Below are positions 54,409 to 63,129 of a stretch of 64,000 nt of DNA, one piece after another. Each line of letters starts with the position of its first letter. Position 1 is the stretch's first letter. The stretch lies in contig NTHE01000008.1 in the NCBI GenBank assembly GCA_002551355.1, forward strand, positions 3,361 through 67,360. The letters are read 5' to 3'. Position numbers and translations under genes: made by a program. Source of the DNA: Streptomyces sp. man185 (GTDB taxonomy: Bacteria > Actinomycetota > Actinomycetes > Streptomycetales > Streptomycetaceae). The notes under the pieces are model-generated. The model was not told the DNA's origin, made no database searches, and saw only the letters and a list, made by a program, of their open reading frames with translations.

Positions 54409-55758
54409 ATGAGCGCCGCCGACGCGGTGACCGACTCGCTCCAGAACCTGCGCGCCCAGTTCGCCGACGTACGGGAGGGGGCGCCGGCCGACTACATCCC
54501 CCAGCTGGCCCTCGCCGACCCGGACGCCTTCGGGCTCGCGCTCGTCAGCATGGACGGACACCGCTACAGCGCGGGCGAGGCCGAGGTCCCCTTCACCCTC
54601 CAGTCCGTCTCCAAGCCGTTCGTCTACGCCCTCGCGCTCTCCGTCCTCGGCCTCGACGAGGTGAGCCGGTGGGTGGGCGCCGAGCCGAGCGGCGATGCGT
54701 TCAACGCCATCAGCCTCGAACCCGGTACGGGCCGGCCCGCCAACGCCATGGTCAACGCCGGCGCGATCGTCACCACCGCCCTGATCCCCGACGCCCCCGG
54801 CGAGCCCGCCTTCGACCGGATCCTGCGCTGCCTCGGACGCTTCGCCGGGCGTGAACTGGACGTGGACGAGGAGGTGTTCACCTCCGAGTCGACGACCGGG
54901 GACCGCAACCGGGCGCTGGCCTATCTGATCCGCTCCACCGGCACCATGCCCGTCGACCCGGTCCTGGCGGTCGACCGCTACTTCCGCCAGTGCGCGATCC
55001 GGGTCACCGCCGTCGACCTCGCCACGATGGCCGCGACGCTCGCCTACGGCGGCGTGAACCCGGTCACCGGCGAACAGGTCGTCTCCGCCGAGGTCGCCGC
55101 ACAGGTTCTTGCCGTCATGGCGACCTGCGGCATGTACGACGGCTCCGGCGAGTGGCTGCTGCGCGTCGGGCTGCCCGCCAAGAGCGGGGTGTCCGGCGGC
55201 CTCATCGCGGTGGGTCCGGCCCGTTTCGGGGTCGCCACGTACAGCCCGCCGCTCGACGCCACCGGCGGTTCGGTACGCGGCCACGCCGCGCTGGAGACGA
55301 TGTCGCGGCGCTACGGGCTCCACCTCATGCTGAACCCCGCGCTGCCGGGCTCCACCGTCACCCTCGTCACGACCGCGGACGATGTGCCGTCGGCGCCATC
55401 CGTCGAGGACGAGCGGGTCCTCCATGAACAGGTCGGCGTCGTCGTCGCCCAGGGGTCCATCGACTTCACGGCCGCCGAACGCGTGCTGTACGCCCTGGAC
55501 GAGTCGGGGCCGAACGGCGGCTCCGTCGTGCTCGACCTGCACGACGTCACGGCCGTCGACTCCGTGGGCCTGGCCATGCTGCACACCGGCCTCGCGCGTC
55601 TCGTCTCCGACGGGCGGCGCGTGGCGGTCGTCGACCCCCGCGATCTGCTGGGTCCGTCCGACCTCCTGCGGGAGCGGACGGGCCAGGACCTGCCGCGCTA
55701 CGCCACCCGCGAGGGCGCCGTCGAAGGCTGCGCGAAGGCCCTGGCCGGGGAAGGGTGA
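54409..55758 (+). CDS. glsA: Glutaminase A fused to a C-terminal STAS domain
   Basis: A 449-residue fusion. Residues 1-305 form the serine-dependent beta-lactamase-like glutaminase that deamidates glutamine to glutamate: FTLQSVSKPFVYAL with the SxxK pair, NAMVNAGAIVT and GVSGGLIAVGPARFGVATYSPPLD. Residues about 340-449 are a STAS (anti-sigma-antagonist-like) domain: GSIDFTAAERVLYAL, VVLDLHDVTAVDSVGLAMLHTGLARL, with the usual serine phosphorylation position. STAS is known to mediate dimerisation or regulation. ATG 54409 is 13 bases after the lipoprotein stop. Confidence 0.93.
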   Translation: MSAADAVTDSLQNLRAQFADVREGAPADYIPQLALADPDAFGLALVSMDGHRYSAGEAEVPFTLQSVSKPFVYALALSVLGLDEVSRWVGAEPSGDAFNAISLEPGTGRPANAMVNAGAIVTTALIPDAPGEPAFDRILRCLGRFAGRELDVDEEVFTSESTTGDRNRALAYLIRSTGTMPVDPVLAVDRYFRQCAIRVTAVDLATMAATLAYGGVNPVTGEQVVSAEVAAQVLAVMATCGMYDGSGEWLLRVGLPAKSGVSGGLIAVGPARFGVATYSPPLDATGGSVRGHAALETMSRRYGLHLMLNPALPGSTVTLVTTADDVPSAPSVEDERVLHEQVGVVVAQGSIDFTAAERVLYALDESGPNGGSVVLDLHDVTAVDSVGLAMLHTGLARLVSDGRRVAVVDPRDLLGPSDLLRERTGQDLPRYATREGAVEGCAKALAGEG

Positions 55759-55801
55759 GCCCAGGCCGCCGCGTGAGCCGGGGCCGCCGGACGGGCCGGG
55801 G

Positions 55802-56620
55802 CTACCAGATGGCCCCGACCCACTCGGGGTGGTCGATGAACGGGTTCCGGTTGTGCTGGAACTGGTCGAATATGACGTCGTTGCGGCGCTTCTCGAAGGT
55901 GTCCGGCGGGTCCTCCTGGCTCCACTGCTTCAGGACGGACAGCTTGCCCATCTTCGGCGCGGACCCGTTGTCCACCTGGTCGTTGGGTTCGAGGTCGGCG
56001 AAGGAGTCGTTGCCCTCGTACCGCACGGCCATGTAGAGGATCATGCGGGCGACGTCGCCCTTGACCTCGTCGCGCGGCTCGAAGGAGTCGCCGTCGGTGA
56101 AGTTGCCGGGCGCGTCGCCCAGTTCGCTTCCGCCGTTGTCGAAGTCCTTGTTGCCCCGCGTGGAGTTGACCTGGACGTCCTCGGGCCGCAGATGGTGGAC
56201 GTCGGTGCCCGGCCCCGTCGCCGTACCGAAGTCGCCGTGCGACTTGGCCCAGACGTGCTCCCGGTTCCACTGGCCCGAGCCCCCGCCGTTGTCGGTCTTC
56301 GACTGGGAGCGCCCGGTGTAGAGCAGGACGACGTTGGAGGAGTTGGCGGGATCCTCGTCGGTGGCCTTGAGGGCGTCCCACACCTGGTCGTAGGAGAGCT
56401 TGGTCTGGTCGCTGATGATCGTGTGCAGGGCGGCTTTCAGTTCAGCGCCGGTCTTGCCGAGCGCGTCCTGGTAGTACGTGTCGTCCAGGGCGGCGGCGGT
56501 GGCGGTGTACCGGCCGGGCGAGGAGTCCGCAGGGGCGGCGGCCGCGGTGCCGGCGAGCACGGTGGCGGTCGCGACCACGGCCAACAGTGGACGCGCGTAG
56601 AACGAGTGACGACGGGACAT
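55802..56620 (-). CDS. Secreted endonuclease I family nuclease (NucM/EndA-like)
   Basis: A 272-residue exported nuclease. The start ATG 56620 follows GGAGAGGA and leads to a signal peptide (RPLLAVVATATVLAGTAAAAPA). The catalytic motif of the NucM/EndA group is WNREHVWAKSHGDFG at about 123-137 with DVHHLRPED soon after, and VKGDVARMILYMAVRY further on. It should degrade DNA or RNA outside the cell for nutrients. The 239-bp region upstream contains no gene. Confidence 0.92.
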   Translation of the reverse strand: MSRRHSFYARPLLAVVATATVLAGTAAAAPADSSPGRYTATAAALDDTYYQDALGKTGAELKAALHTIISDQTKLSYDQVWDALKATDEDPANSSNVVLLYTGRSQSKTDNGGGSGQWNREHVWAKSHGDFGTATGPGTDVHHLRPEDVQVNSTRGNKDFDNGGSELGDAPGNFTDGDSFEPRDEVKGDVARMILYMAVRYEGNDSFADLEPNDQVDNGSAPKMGKLSVLKQWSQEDPPDTFEKRRNDVIFDQFQHNRNPFIDHPEWVGAIW

Positions 56621-56859
56621 GTGGGGTGTCCTCTCCGGAACGCGGGCGTCGCGACGGGGACCCTGGGTGGGGGTGCTCGCGCGGCGGCCGTGCGGTAGGT
56701 GGTCAGCCGGGAGCCTTCCACACGCACCGTGCCCCACGTGTGAACACTCTGCACCTATCATGTGCAGGTCAAGAATGAGCCTGTCGGGGCCGGCCGCGGA
56801 CACCGTCCGCCCTCGGTGGTTCGACGCCCCCGGGGGCGGACAGGGCGTTGCGCCCGGTG

Positions 56860-57411
56860 CTACCCGGCCGCCCAGTCGCGCAGGTCCCGGGCCGAGTCGA
56901 AGTCGGCCACGTTCTTGTCGAGCGGATCGTCGGTGTACTGATGGATGCGCCAGTCGGCCTCGATGCGGGGCTTGCCCGCGGAGACGTAGTCGGCGATCCA
57001 CAGCCCGTCGCCCGCGTAGCCGGTGGTGTCGTGGTTCAGCCAGAAGGAGCGGTTGCAGTACAGCAGGACCCGGTGATCGGGCCTCTCCCGCTTCACCGCG
57101 CGGATGAACCGGTCCTTGTCCCCGTTGCTCGCCCGGGTCCCGCCGCCGGTCTGTTCCCAGTCGACCGCGAGCAGATCGCCCGCCTTCTCGGGGGTCTTGC
57201 TCAGGAAGTAGTCGACCTGGTCCGTCACGTCCCCCGGCCAGAGGAAGTGGTAGAAGCCGACGACGCACTCGGCGTCCCTGGCCCGCTTCACCTGTGCGTC
57301 CAGACGCGGATTGACATAGGTGCGGCCTTCGGTGGACTTGATGAGGACGAAGTCGAGACCGTCCGTGTCGTAGGAGGGCTGATAGGCGCTGACGTCGACG
57401 CCGTGGAGCAT
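56860..57411 (-). CDS. GH25-like hydrolase without signal peptide
   Basis: A 183-residue protein with a lysozyme-type GH25 barrel: HGVDVSAYQPSYDTDGLDFVLIKSTEG at the N-terminus, DLLAVDWEQT with the acidic pair at about 89-92, and LWIADYVSAGKPRIEADWRIHQYTDD. ATG 57411 after GAGGTGG is chosen; the longer frame to 57486 does not add a signal peptide. Family members cleave peptidoglycan glycan strands; export here is unexplained. Confidence 0.85.
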   Translation of the reverse strand: MLHGVDVSAYQPSYDTDGLDFVLIKSTEGRTYVNPRLDAQVKRARDAECVVGFYHFLWPGDVTDQVDYFLSKTPEKAGDLLAVDWEQTGGGTRASNGDKDRFIRAVKRERPDHRVLLYCNRSFWLNHDTTGYAGDGLWIADYVSAGKPRIEADWRIHQYTDDPLDKNVADFDSARDLRDWAAG

Positions 57412-57569
57412 GGGCACCACCTCGGAGAATGGGGCAAGGGCCTCCCTCTCCTGCCCACTCCCCAGGCCCGCCAAGGGCTGATTCACCCTCCCGGGTAGCA
57501 GGCCGCACGTTCCTCGGATGCGGCCGGGTCCGTGGGGGGTGAGAATTACCGCAAGGACGAGGAGGCGGC

Positions 57570-57782
57570 ATGAGCGAAGAGTCCGAATCCGTATCCGAGG
57601 CCATGTCCGGGCCGGGGGGCATCACCCCCGACCGGCTCCTGCACACGGGCGCGAGCGACCGCCCGAGCGCGGAGGACCTGGTGCTCGCCTCCGGGCGGGA
57701 CCTCACGCCGGAGACCCTGGAATGGGCCCGGCGCAAGCTGGCCGCCGAGGGGCGGTCGGCCATCGACAAGCAACTGCCCTGA
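57570..57782 (+). CDS. Small conserved hypothetical protein (70 aa)
   Basis: A 70-residue protein starting at ATG 57570 after AGGAGG. It is acidic at the N-terminus and contains TPDRLLHTGASDRPSAEDLVLASGRDLTPETLEWARRKL, which I have seen as a conserved small Streptomyces protein but cannot assign. No membrane span. It is followed 128 bases later by the methyltransferase gene; a small GGCCCC/GGGGCC hairpin lies just after its stop. Confidence 0.75.
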   Translation: MSEESESVSEAMSGPGGITPDRLLHTGASDRPSAEDLVLASGRDLTPETLEWARRKLAAEGRSAIDKQLP

Positions 57783-57910
57783 CGGCCCCTCGGGGCCGGC
57801 AGGAGCGCCCGGCGGGCCGGTGCGCGGAGCCGGACGCCGAGGTGAATGCGGCCGAGGGGCCGGGGAGCGTGTGGGGCGCCCCCGGCTCCCTCGGCTAGCC
57901 TGAGTGCCAT

Positions 57911-59065
57911 ATGAACCGTTTGACGACCTCACAGGGCGCTTTCGAGCTGGCCCGCTTCCCCGAGCACCCGCGCGATCCCTTCCGGGCGTGGGACGCCGCC
58001 GACGAATACCTGCTCCGGCAGCTGACGGACCCCGAGACGGGCCCGGTCGACCTCTCGGGGACGGTCGCCGTCGTGGGGGACCGGTGGGGAGCGCTCGCCA
58101 CTGCGCTGGCCGCACACCGGCCCGTCCAGATCAGCGACTCCTACCTGGCCCGGCGCGCCACCCTCGCCAACCTCGCGCGCAACGGCCTGGACGCCGACGC
58201 CGTCACTCTGCTGTCCTCCCGCGACACCCCGCCGGACCGGATCGACGTCCTGATCGTCCGGGTGCCCAAGTCCCTGGCGTTCCTGGAGGACCAGCTCCAC
58301 CGGATCGCCCCCGCCGTCCACGCCGGCACCGTGGTCATCGGCACCGGCATGGTCAAGGAGATCCACACCTCCACGCTCAAGCTCTTCGAGCGGATCATCG
58401 GCCCCACCCGCACCTCCCTCGCGGTGCGCAAGGCACGGCTCATCTTCTCCACCCCGGACCCCGCGCTGCCGCGTACGCCGAGCCCGTGGCCGTACCGCTA
58501 CGAGCTGCCCGCCGACGTGGGCCCCGTCTCGGGCCTGACCGCGGTCAACCACGCCGGGATCTTCTGCGCCGAGCGCCTCGACATCGGCACCCGCTTCTTC
58601 CTGAAGCACCTGCCCACCCGCGGCGGGGCGGTCCGGGTCGTCGACCTGGGCTGCGGCAACGGCGTCCTCGGGCTCTCCGCCGCCCTCGCCAACCCGGAGG
58701 CGCACCTCACCTTCGTCGACGAGTCGTACGGGGCGGTCGCCTCCGCCGAGGAGACCTTCCGGGCCGGAGCGCCGGACGGAGCGAAGGCCGACTTCCTGGT
58801 CGGCGACGGGCTCGGCGACCTCGATCCGGGCAGCGTCGACCTGGTGCTGAACAACCCGCCCTTCCACTCGCACCTCGCCACCACCGACGCGACCGCCCGC
58901 ACGATGTTCGTCGGCGCGCGGACCGCCCTGCGCCAGGGCGGTGAGCTGTGGGTCGTGGGCAACCGGCACCTCTCGTACCACACCCACCTGCGCCGGATCT
59001 TCGGGAACTGCACCACGGTCGCGGGCGACGCGAAGTTCGTGGTCCTGCGCGCCGTCAAGCGCTGA
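57911..59065 (+). CDS. RlmG/RsmC-like rRNA guanine-N2 methyltransferase
   Basis: A 384-residue SAM-dependent enzyme with two methyltransferase-like halves, as in RsmC/RlmG: an N-terminal degenerate half (about 1-190) and a C-terminal catalytic half with VVDLGCGNGVLGLSAAL at about 243-259 and the N-methylation motif NNPPFH at about 315-320. It probably methylates a guanine in 16S or 23S rRNA. ATG 57911 is supported by the N-terminal motif but has no strong Shine-Dalgarno. Confidence 0.88.
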   Translation: MNRLTTSQGAFELARFPEHPRDPFRAWDAADEYLLRQLTDPETGPVDLSGTVAVVGDRWGALATALAAHRPVQISDSYLARRATLANLARNGLDADAVTLLSSRDTPPDRIDVLIVRVPKSLAFLEDQLHRIAPAVHAGTVVIGTGMVKEIHTSTLKLFERIIGPTRTSLAVRKARLIFSTPDPALPRTPSPWPYRYELPADVGPVSGLTAVNHAGIFCAERLDIGTRFFLKHLPTRGGAVRVVDLGCGNGVLGLSAALANPEAHLTFVDESYGAVASAEETFRAGAPDGAKADFLVGDGLGDLDPGSVDLVLNNPPFHSHLATTDATARTMFVGARTALRQGGELWVVGNRHLSYHTHLRRIFGNCTTVAGDAKFVVLRAVKR

Positions 59066-59167
59066 CCGCGAAGCGCCGGGCCGCCGGCCCTTCCGGATTC
59101 TTGCAACAGGTTCTACTGTGTGCGCCGCCGCACACGGACGACGCCGAAGCGAGACTCTGGAGGGGCC

Positions 59168-60346
59168 GTGCACCTCGAATACACGCCTGAGCAGCAGCGG
59201 TTGCGTACCGAACTGCGTACCTACTTCGCGGCCCTGGTGCCCGACAACGCCTATGCCCGCTACGCGGAGCCTGCCGCCCAGAAGCGCTTCTACCGCGAGA
59301 CGGTGCGCAGACTCGGCGCCGACGGCTGGCTGGGGGTCGGCTGGCCGAAGGAGTACGGCGGCCGGGGCCTGACCCCGATGGAACAGTTCATCTTCTTCGA
59401 CGAGGCCGCCCAGGCCGGCGTACCGCTGCCGCTGATGGCCCTGAACACCGTCGGGCCCACGATCATGCAGTTCGGCACCGAAGAGCAGAAGGCCCACTTC
59501 CTGCCCGGAATCCTGGCCGGGGAGATCGACTTCGCGATCGGCTACAGCGAACCGGACGCGGGCACCGATCTCGCCGCTCTCAAGACGCGCGCGGTCCGCG
59601 AGGGGGACACCTACATCGTCGACGGCCAGAAGATCTGGACCACCAACGGCGACACCGCCGACTGGGTCTGGCTCGCCGTGCGCACCGACCCCGACGCCCC
59701 GCCCCACAAGGGCATCACCATGCTCCTGGTCCCCACGAGCGACCCGGGCTACTCCTGCACCCTGATCAACACCCTCGCCTCGCACGACACCACCGCCAGC
59801 TACTACGAGAACATCCGCGTCCCGGTCTCCCGCCGCGTCGGCGAGGAGAACAAGGGCTGGCGGCTCATCACCAACCAGCTCAACCACGAACGCGTCACCC
59901 TCGCCGCCCACGGCACGATGGCGGTCCGCGCCCTGCACAACGTCCAGCGCTGGGCCGCCGACACCAAACTCGCCGACGGCCGCCGGGTCATCGACCTCGG
60001 CTGGGTCCGCGCCCTGCTCGCCCGCACCCACACTCGCCTCGACGCGATGAAACTCCTCAACTGGCAGATGGTCGCCGCCCTCCAGGACGGCACGCTCACC
60101 CCCCAGGACGCCTCGGCCGTCAAGGTCTACGGCTCCGAGGCCCGCCGGGACGCCTACGCCTGGCTGATGGAGATCGTCGGCTCCGCGGGTGCGCTGAAGG
60201 AAGGCTCGGCCGGCGCGGTGCTCCACGGCGAACTGGAACGCGGCTACCGCTCGGCCGTGATCTTCACCTTCGGCGGCGGCAACAACGAGATCCAGCGGGA
60301 GATCATCTCGTGGATCGGACTGGGGATGCCGCGCGTGCGGCGGTGA
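59168..60346 (+). CDS. Acyl-CoA dehydrogenase
   Basis: A 392-residue FAD enzyme of acyl-CoA oxidation. Motifs include WLGVGWPKEYGGRG, FAIGYSEPDAGTDLAALKTRAV, the flavin-binding WTTNGDTADWVWLAVR and a C-terminal GGGNNEIQREIISWIGLGMPR. GTG 59168 follows GGAGG directly; the open frame upstream to 59120 is not protein-like. It resembles FadE-type dehydrogenases used on steroid or branched substrates, but the substrate is unknown. The 251-bp gap after it (60347-60597) has no gene I can support. Confidence 0.9.
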   Translation: MHLEYTPEQQRLRTELRTYFAALVPDNAYARYAEPAAQKRFYRETVRRLGADGWLGVGWPKEYGGRGLTPMEQFIFFDEAAQAGVPLPLMALNTVGPTIMQFGTEEQKAHFLPGILAGEIDFAIGYSEPDAGTDLAALKTRAVREGDTYIVDGQKIWTTNGDTADWVWLAVRTDPDAPPHKGITMLLVPTSDPGYSCTLINTLASHDTTASYYENIRVPVSRRVGEENKGWRLITNQLNHERVTLAAHGTMAVRALHNVQRWAADTKLADGRRVIDLGWVRALLARTHTRLDAMKLLNWQMVAALQDGTLTPQDASAVKVYGSEARRDAYAWLMEIVGSAGALKEGSAGAVLHGELERGYRSAVIFTFGGGNNEIQREIISWIGLGMPRVRR

Positions 60347-60597
60347 GCGGGAGCGATCCCCGCACGGTCGCGCGGGCCACGGTGATGACCTCGTGGTCGT
60401 CCATCAGGCGTGGTCGTCCAGCAGGAGGATGCGTGTCGAGCGGCGGTGGTGTCGGTCGGCCTCTCGCTCATCGGCGCTCGCTGTTCCCGGCCACGTTTCC
60501 CCGGTCGCCCTCGCGGGCATTGCCCCAGGAGCGCAGGGGCAAGCGTGGGCGGTGGAACGACCCGCCCTGGCCCGGGACGACCTGACGAAGCGTGACC

Positions 60598-61032
60598 TCA
60601 GCCGCCGTCCGTGGCCGTCGCGTCGCTCGTGGCGGTGGCGTCGCCCTCCGAGCGGGCGCGGAGGGTGGCTTCGAACTCCTCGGCGCGGGCGAGCTGGACG
60701 CGGAGCTTCTCGACCTGCTGGGCGGCGGCCCGCTGATAGCCGCGCACCCTGTCCAGCAGCGCCTCGCGCCCGTCCGCGTCGAGGTGGTCGTCCCCGTCGA
60801 GCCGGTCGGTGGCATCGAGCAGCTCACGCATCTGGTCCAGGGTGAAGCCGAGCGGCTTCATCCTCCGGATGACCATGAGACGGGCGACGTCGGTCTCGGT
60901 GTAGAGGCGGAAGCCGCCCTGGGACCGGGCGGAGGGGGCGACGAGGCCGGTCTCCTCGTAGTGGCGGATGGTGCGCAGGGAGAGCTCGGTCCGTGCGGCG
61001 ACCTCGCCGATCTGCATGTGCTTGCCGTCCAC
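60598..61032 (-). CDS. MerR-family transcriptional regulator
   Basis: A 144-residue regulator. The winged-helix begins MQIGEVAARTELSLRTIRHYEETGLV and continues RLYTETDVARLMVIRRMKPLGFTL; a coiled-coil dimerisation helix follows (EALLDRVRGYQRAAAQQVEKLRVQLARAEEFEATL). There are no metal-binding Cys, so the inducer is not a MerR-type metal. I start at GTG 61032 (MDGKHMQIGEV); ATG 61017 is the alternative. The dyad at 61129-61152 between this gene and the divergent SulP transporter is a likely target. Confidence 0.9.
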   Translation of the reverse strand: MDGKHMQIGEVAARTELSLRTIRHYEETGLVAPSARSQGGFRLYTETDVARLMVIRRMKPLGFTLDQMRELLDATDRLDGDDHLDADGREALLDRVRGYQRAAAQQVEKLRVQLARAEEFEATLRARSEGDATATSDATATDGG

Positions 61033-61128
61033 GCCGGTGCCTCTGGCCTCTCTCGTGCCCGTAATGTTCCGGATGCTGTGGGGCTGTCCCCGGTGGTGCC
61101 GGCTCCGGTGCGCACACCCTCCGTCGAT

Positions 61129-61152
61129 CTCTACCCTAACGTCAGGGTAGAG
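61129..61152. promoter_or_regulatory. Dyad operator for the MerR-type regulator
   Basis: CTCTACCCT and AGGGTAGAG (9-bp arms, exact complements) are separated by six bases, AACGTC. MerR regulators bind such long dyads inside spaced promoters. The site lies in the 341-bp gap 61033-61373, about 100 bases before the regulator start and 220 before the transporter start. I see no gene in that gap. Confidence 0.6.
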
Positions 61153-61373
61153 TTGCCGGTGGCGAGGCCGCGTTCCGCTGCTCGTGGTGCCGTGTCGGGG
61201 CCGATGACGCCTCCGGCGAAGTTCCGATTCTCGCAGGAGAAGAGCGTGCGCGAGCCCATGACGCCCGTCGCTGCGCTCTGCCCGCCGTGACGCCCCGCCC
61301 CCACCCATGAGCCCGGTCGCACCGCAGCGCGCAGCCGCCGCGTATCCCACCCCGCGGTTACGGCTCCGCGCTC

Positions 61374-62978
61374 ATGGGGCCGTCGGCGGGGGCCGCCCGG
61401 CACCCCGTCATCTCCGCGCACTCGCCTGCTGACCGAGCGCGCCCGAGCAGGACAGGTCCTCCTCCCTTGCCTTCCGTCTCCTCCGTTCCCTTCCCGGCCG
61501 CGCGTCTGCGCGGCCTGAAGCCCGACTGGCTGTCCGATCCGAAGGTCTGGCGTACCGAGGTGCTGGCCGGTCTGGTCGTCGCGCTGGCCCTGATTCCCGA
61601 GGCGATCTCGTTCTCGATCATCGCGGGCGTCGATCCGGCGCTCGGTCTGTTCGCCTCCTTCACCATGGCCGTGACGATCGCGATCGTCGGCGGGCGCAGG
61701 GCGATGATCTCGGCCGCGACCGGCGCGGTGGCGCTCGTGATCGCGCCGCTCAACCGCGAGCACGGCCTGGGGTATCTGATCGCCGCCGTCATCCTCGCCG
61801 GTGTCTTCCAGGTGGTCCTGGGGGTACTGGGCGTGGCGAAGCTGATGCGGTTCATCCCGCGGTCGGTGATGGTCGGCTTCGTCAACTCCCTCGCCATCCT
61901 CATCTTCATGGCGCAGGTCCCCGAGATGTGGAACGTCTCCTGGGGCGTGTACCCGCTGCTCTTCGGCGGCCTGGCACTCATGGTGTTCCTGCCCAGGATC
62001 ACCACGGTCGTTCCGGCCCCGCTCGTCTCCATCGTCATTCTCACCGTGATCACCGTCGGTGCCGCCCTTGCCGTGCCGACCGTCGGCGACCGGGGCACCC
62101 TGCCGTCCTCGCTGCCGGTTCCGGGTCTGCCCGACGTGCCGTTCACCCTCGACACGTTGACGACGATCGCCCCGTACGCGTTCGCGATGGCGCTGGTGGG
62201 CCTGATGGAGTCGCTGATGACGGCGAAGCTGGTCGACGACCTCACCGACACCCGTTCGAACAAGACACGCGAGTCCGTAGGACAGGGCATCGCCAACATG
62301 GTCACCGGCTTCTTCGGCGGCATGGGCGGCTGCGCGATGATCGGCCAGACCATGATCAACGTGAAGGTCTCGGGCGCCCGCACCCGCCTCTCCACCTTCC
62401 TCGCCGGAGTGTTCCTGATGGTGCTGTGCATCGTCTTCGGACCGGTCGTCTCCGACATCCCCATGGCCGCGCTGGTAGCCGTCATGATCATGGTGTCCTT
62501 CGCGACCTTCGACTGGCACTCCATCGCCCCCAAGACCCTCAAGCGCATGCCCGCCGGAGAGATCGCCGTCATGGTGATCACCGTCGCCTGCGTCGTGATC
62601 ACGCACAACCTCGCGATCGGCGTCGTCGTCGGCTCCGTCACCGCCATGGTCATCTTCGCCAGGCGTGTCGCCCGCGTAGCGGACGTCACCGCCGTCACCG
62701 ACCCCGACGGCACCACCGTCGTCTACCGGGTCACCGGGGAGCTCTTCTTCGCCTCGTCCAACGAACTCGTCGGCCGGTTCGACTACGCCGGGGATCCCGT
62801 CCGGGTCGTCATCGACCTGAGTGCGGCTCACATCTGGGATGCCTCCTCGGTCGCCGCCCTCGACACGATCGGGAGCAAGTACGCCCAGCGCGGCAAGGCC
62901 GTCGAGATCACCGGCCTCAACGAGCCCAGCGCCCACCTCCACGACCGGCTCACCGGCGAACTCGCCGCCGGGCACTGA
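61374..62978 (+). CDS. SulP-family anion transporter with STAS domain
   Basis: A 534-residue (or shorter) integral membrane carrier. The core starts PDWLSDPKVWRTEVLAGLVVALALIPEAISFSIIAGVDPALGLF, the SulP signature, then about ten to twelve spans, and a C-terminal STAS domain (VYRVTGELFFASSNELVGRF, VVIDLSAAHIWDASSVAALDTIG). Family members carry sulfate, bicarbonate or other anions. The start is unsettled: ATG 61374 opens the frame but lacks a Shine-Dalgarno, and TTG 61467 (503 residues) is nearer the conserved core. It is divergent from the MerR gene, whose operator lies upstream. Confidence 0.88.
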   Translation: MGPSAGAARHPVISAHSPADRARPSRTGPPPLPSVSSVPFPAARLRGLKPDWLSDPKVWRTEVLAGLVVALALIPEAISFSIIAGVDPALGLFASFTMAVTIAIVGGRRAMISAATGAVALVIAPLNREHGLGYLIAAVILAGVFQVVLGVLGVAKLMRFIPRSVMVGFVNSLAILIFMAQVPEMWNVSWGVYPLLFGGLALMVFLPRITTVVPAPLVSIVILTVITVGAALAVPTVGDRGTLPSSLPVPGLPDVPFTLDTLTTIAPYAFAMALVGLMESLMTAKLVDDLTDTRSNKTRESVGQGIANMVTGFFGGMGGCAMIGQTMINVKVSGARTRLSTFLAGVFLMVLCIVFGPVVSDIPMAALVAVMIMVSFATFDWHSIAPKTLKRMPAGEIAVMVITVACVVITHNLAIGVVVGSVTAMVIFARRVARVADVTAVTDPDGTTVVYRVTGELFFASSNELVGRFDYAGDPVRVVIDLSAAHIWDASSVAALDTIGSKYAQRGKAVEITGLNEPSAHLHDRLTGELAAGH

Positions 62979-63129
62979 CCCCGGGTTCCGGGCGAGCGCA
63001 CGCCCGGGACCCGACAGCCCGCCCCGCCGCGTACCGACTCCGCCGGCGGGCAGCCATACTGGACGGGCCGGGGAGGGCACAGCGTCAGCAGCGGGGAACA
63101 CGGGGAACAACGGGGGCGGGAAACGGCAG

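Noticed and set aside
60347..60597. A small gene between the acyl-CoA dehydrogenase and MerR genes
   Set aside because: Short frames exist but lack a ribosome binding site and protein-like composition.
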